This document shows, piece by piece, positions 61,140 through 64,000 of a stretch of 64,000 nt of DNA. The position numbers and the translations under genes are program-made. The stretch comes from Tolypeutes matacus. Lineage: Eukaryota; Chordata; Mammalia; Cingulata; Chlamyphoridae. The stretch lies in the NCBI GenBank assembly GCA_026826555.1, contig JAKSZT010000116.1, positions 2,697,052 through 2,761,051 on the forward strand, written 5' to 3'. Under the pieces are notes generated by a model. The model did no database searches and was not told the DNA's origin. It was given only the letters and a program-made list of their open reading frames with translations. Each line of letters opens with the position of its first letter. Positions within the stretch are counted from its first letter, which is position 1.

Positions 61140-64000
61140 GATTCTTATGTGTCACCACTGTTTTGACATTGATTGTAAGTGAAAAGAAGTGGGAAGCAGG
61201 CAATTAAATGAGTAATTTGCTTAGTTTTCAAAAATGAAGAACTACTTACATTACAAGCTTTAGGTAAAACCAGGGTTTTTAAAATTGATTGTAAGTGAGA
61301 ACAAGTGCAAAGTAGACAATTAAGGAAGTTGTGAGCCGCATTTTCACAAATGAAGAAATTCCTGCATTTACAGAGGGTTAGGTAAAACTGCCATTTTGAC
61401 ATTGATTGTAAGTGAAAAGGAGTGTGTAGCAGATGATTAAAGGAGTAACTTGCTAAGTTTTCAAAACTGAAGAAACACTTACATAAACAACACTAAAACC
61501 AGTGCTTTTTCATTGATTGAAAGTGAGAAGAATTGAATAGTATCCTACTAAACAATACATAGCTTAATTTTTGAAAATTGAAGAACCTCTTTCATTCCCA
61601 GAGAGTAAGGTAAAACCAGGTATTTGACATTGGTTGTAAGTGAAAACAAGTGCATAGCAACAAATGAAACTACTTGCTTGGAATTCAAAAGTGAAGGACC
61701 TAGTGCATTCACAGAGCATTAGGTAATACTAGTGTTTTGATATTGAATGTAAGAGAAAACAAGTGCCTAACAGCCAATTAAATATATAACTTTCTTTGTT
61801 TACACAAATAAAGAAACTCCTGCATTCCAAGAACATTAGGTAAAGCCATGGTTTTCACATTGGTTGTAAGCTAAAACAAGTGCATAACAGACAATTAAAG
61901 AAGTAACATGCTTAGTTTTCAAAACTGAATAACATACTGCATTCACAGAGAATTAGGTAAAACCAGTGTTTTGACATTGATTGAAAGTGAAAACAAGTGC
62001 CAAAGCAACCAAATAAAGAAGTAATATGCTTAGTTTTCAAAACTGAAGAACCTCCTACATTAACAGAGTGTTAGGTAAAACCAGTAATTTGGCATTTATT
62101 GTATGTGAAAACAAGTGCATAGCAGTCAAATAAACAAGGACTTACTTGGTTTTCACAAGTGAAGAAATGACTGCATTCACAGAATCTTATGTATCACCAC
62201 TGCTTTAATATTGCATAAACTGAAAAGAAGTGTGAAGCAGGCAATCTAATGAGTAACTTGCATAGCTTTCAAAACTGAAGAACAACTTACATTCACAGAG
62301 CATTCAGTAAAACCTGGGTTTTGGCATTGATTGTAAGTTAGAATGAATATCAGCAAATAACACAAGTAACATGCTTAGAATTCAAAACAGAATGACCTAG
62401 CACATTCAAAGAGCATTAGGTAAAACCAGGACACTGGCATTTATGTTAAGTAAGATATATGTGCAGCAGGCTATTAAATGAGTAACATACATAGTTTTCC
62501 CCACTAATGCTCCCCTTGCATTCACAAAGAATATGTTAAAACTAGTGTTTTTTCATTGAATGTGAGAACAAGTGCAAAGCAGCCAAGTAAGGAAGCAACT
62601 TGCATAGTTTTCACACTTGGAGAAACTCCTGCCATTCTCAGAAAGTTGGGTAAAACCACCATCTTGACATTGATTGTAAGTGAAAAGAAGTGTGCTGCAG
62701 GCAATGAAACAAGTAACTTGCTTAGTTTTCAAAATTGAAGAACGTCCTTCATTTACAGAGCATTATGTCAAAGAAGAATTTTGATATTGAATATAAGTGA
62801 AAACAAGTGTGTAGCAGCCAATTAAAGAAATAACTTCCTTAGTTTTCAAATATGAAGAAACTACTGCACTCCCAGAATGTTAGGTAAAACCATGGTTTTG
62901 ACATTGGCTGTAAATTAAAAACAAGTGCATAGAATTTCACAACTAAAGAACCTACTGCATGCACAGAGCATTGGATATTGCACCTGATTTGCCACTGACT
63001 GTAAATGAAAACAAGTGCATAACAGTCATTTAAAGAAGTAAGTTGCTTAGTTTTCACAAATGAAGAATTTATTGCTTTCCAAGAGTGTTAAAAAAACCAC
63101 GGTTTTGTCACTGATTTTAAGTGTAAACCAGTGCATAACACCCAATGAAAAAGCAACTTCCTTAGTTTTCACAACTCGAAGAAACAACTGAAATCTCAGT
63201 GTATTAGATAAAACAAGCATACTGACAATGTAAGCAAAAAGAAGTGCATAGAAGCCAATTAAAGAAGTAATGTGTTTAGTTTTCATAACTGAAGAAACTA
63301 CTGCTTTCACAAAGTGTTACATATCACAACTGATTTGCCATTGACTGTAAGTGTAATCAAATGTGTAGCATTCATTTAAAGAAGTAAATTGCTGAATTTT
63401 CCAAACTGAAGAAACTACTGAATTCCAAGAGTGTTTGTTAAACTATTGTTTTGTCACTGATTGTAAATGAAAACAAGTGCATAGTACCCAATGAAAAAGT
63501 AATTTGCTTAATTTTCACAACTTGAAGAAACAACTGTATACTCAGTGTGTTATGTGAAATCAGCATATTGACAATGTAAGTGAAAACAGGTGCATAGCAG
63601 CCAATTGCATAGATAACTTACTTACTTTTCAAAACTGAAGAGCCTACTGCATTCACAGAGAATTAGGTAAAACCAGTGTTTTAAAGTTGATTGTAAGTAA
63701 AACATGTGCCAGAGCAGCCAAATAAAGAAGTAATTTGCTTAGTTTTCAAAATTGAAATACCTCCTACATTCACAGAGCATTAGGTAAAACCAGTATTTTG
63801 ATATTTATTGAAAGAGAAAACAAGTGCGCAGCAGTCAAATAAACAAGGAGTTGCTTGGTTTCCACAAGTGAGGAAATGACTGCATTCACAGAACTTATGT
63901 ATTACCACCCCTTTGTCATTTATTGTAATTGAAAAGAAATGTGAAGCAGACAATTATATGAGTAGCTTGTGTAGATTTCAAAATTGAAGAACAACTTACA
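61140..64000 (-). repeat. 117-bp satellite array, type A, minus orientation (to window end)
   Basis: The array resumes at the GATTCTT duplication, followed by ATGTGTCACCACTG, which fits the AGTCATTTC-type monomer. It continues to the last base with the same subtypes: the AGTCATTTCTTC kind again at about 62,170 and 63,870, the GAATTCCAAG kind at about 61,680, and the CAAGTTGTG kind (complement) near 63,170 and 63,520. The array leaves the window still in progress. Confidence 0.92.

Noticed and set aside
1..64000. Alpha satellite or centromeric identity
   Set aside because: The period is 117 bp, not about 171 bp, and I see no CENP-B box-like motif. A centromeric position cannot be shown from sequence alone.
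1..64000. tRNA genes
   Set aside because: No intact A and B box pair with a cloverleaf was noticed. The only tRNA-related sequence is the 18-nt primer binding site complement at 23,771-23,788.

Overview
This window is intergenic mammalian DNA. It is dominated by one large AT-rich satellite: tandem copies of a monomer of about 117 bp fill roughly 53 kb of the 64 kb (about 450 monomers) and run off both ends. No functional host protein-coding gene was found. Almost every long open frame is a shadow of the satellite, because 117 is a multiple of three, or lies inside a retroelement. The retroelements (an ERVL-MaLR provirus and its solo LTR, LINE-1 segments, a U4 snRNA retropseudogene) mean a placental mammal. 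From memory, the LTR ends and the long LINE-1 3' region resemble repeats of xenarthrans (sloths, armadillos); that assignment is a recollection, not a search result.

Layout. (1) 1-29.9 kb: satellite 'type A', read on the + strand. At least eleven recognisable monomer subtypes recur in a preferred order, and one complete 11-monomer period spans about 18,639-19,912. It is interrupted at 21,684-24,282 by a minus-strand MaLR-type provirus with two LTRs, a perfect tRNA-Leu primer binding site, an uninterrupted 199-codon gag-like frame and an internal 60-bp minisatellite. (2) 29.9-52.8 kb: satellite 'type B', same strand and period, but organised as a strict alternation of two monomer classes (a dimer of about 234 bp) within 4-, 8- and 10-monomer spacings. 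It is interrupted by a LINE-1 3' segment with a twin-priming inversion (43,783-45,987), which itself contains a 3'-truncated U4 snRNA pseudogene, and by a solo MaLR LTR (49,439-49,938). (3) 52.8-55.5 kb: the 5' UTR and ORF1 of a LINE-1 on the minus strand, without ORF2. (4) 55.5-64 kb: type A satellite again, now on the minus strand, interrupted at 58,588-61,139 by a second LINE-1 3' segment on the minus strand.

The history can be read as layers: satellite amplification and divergence into A and B, retroelement insertions with target duplications, an orientation switch whose junction coincides with the LINE-1 ORF1/5' UTR fragment, and the U4 insertion, whose uninterrupted counterpart is preserved in the other LINE-1 copy. 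The most noteworthy items are the satellite with its two higher-order organisations and orientation flip, the U4 pseudogene with its in-window empty site, and the fully readable twin-priming event.
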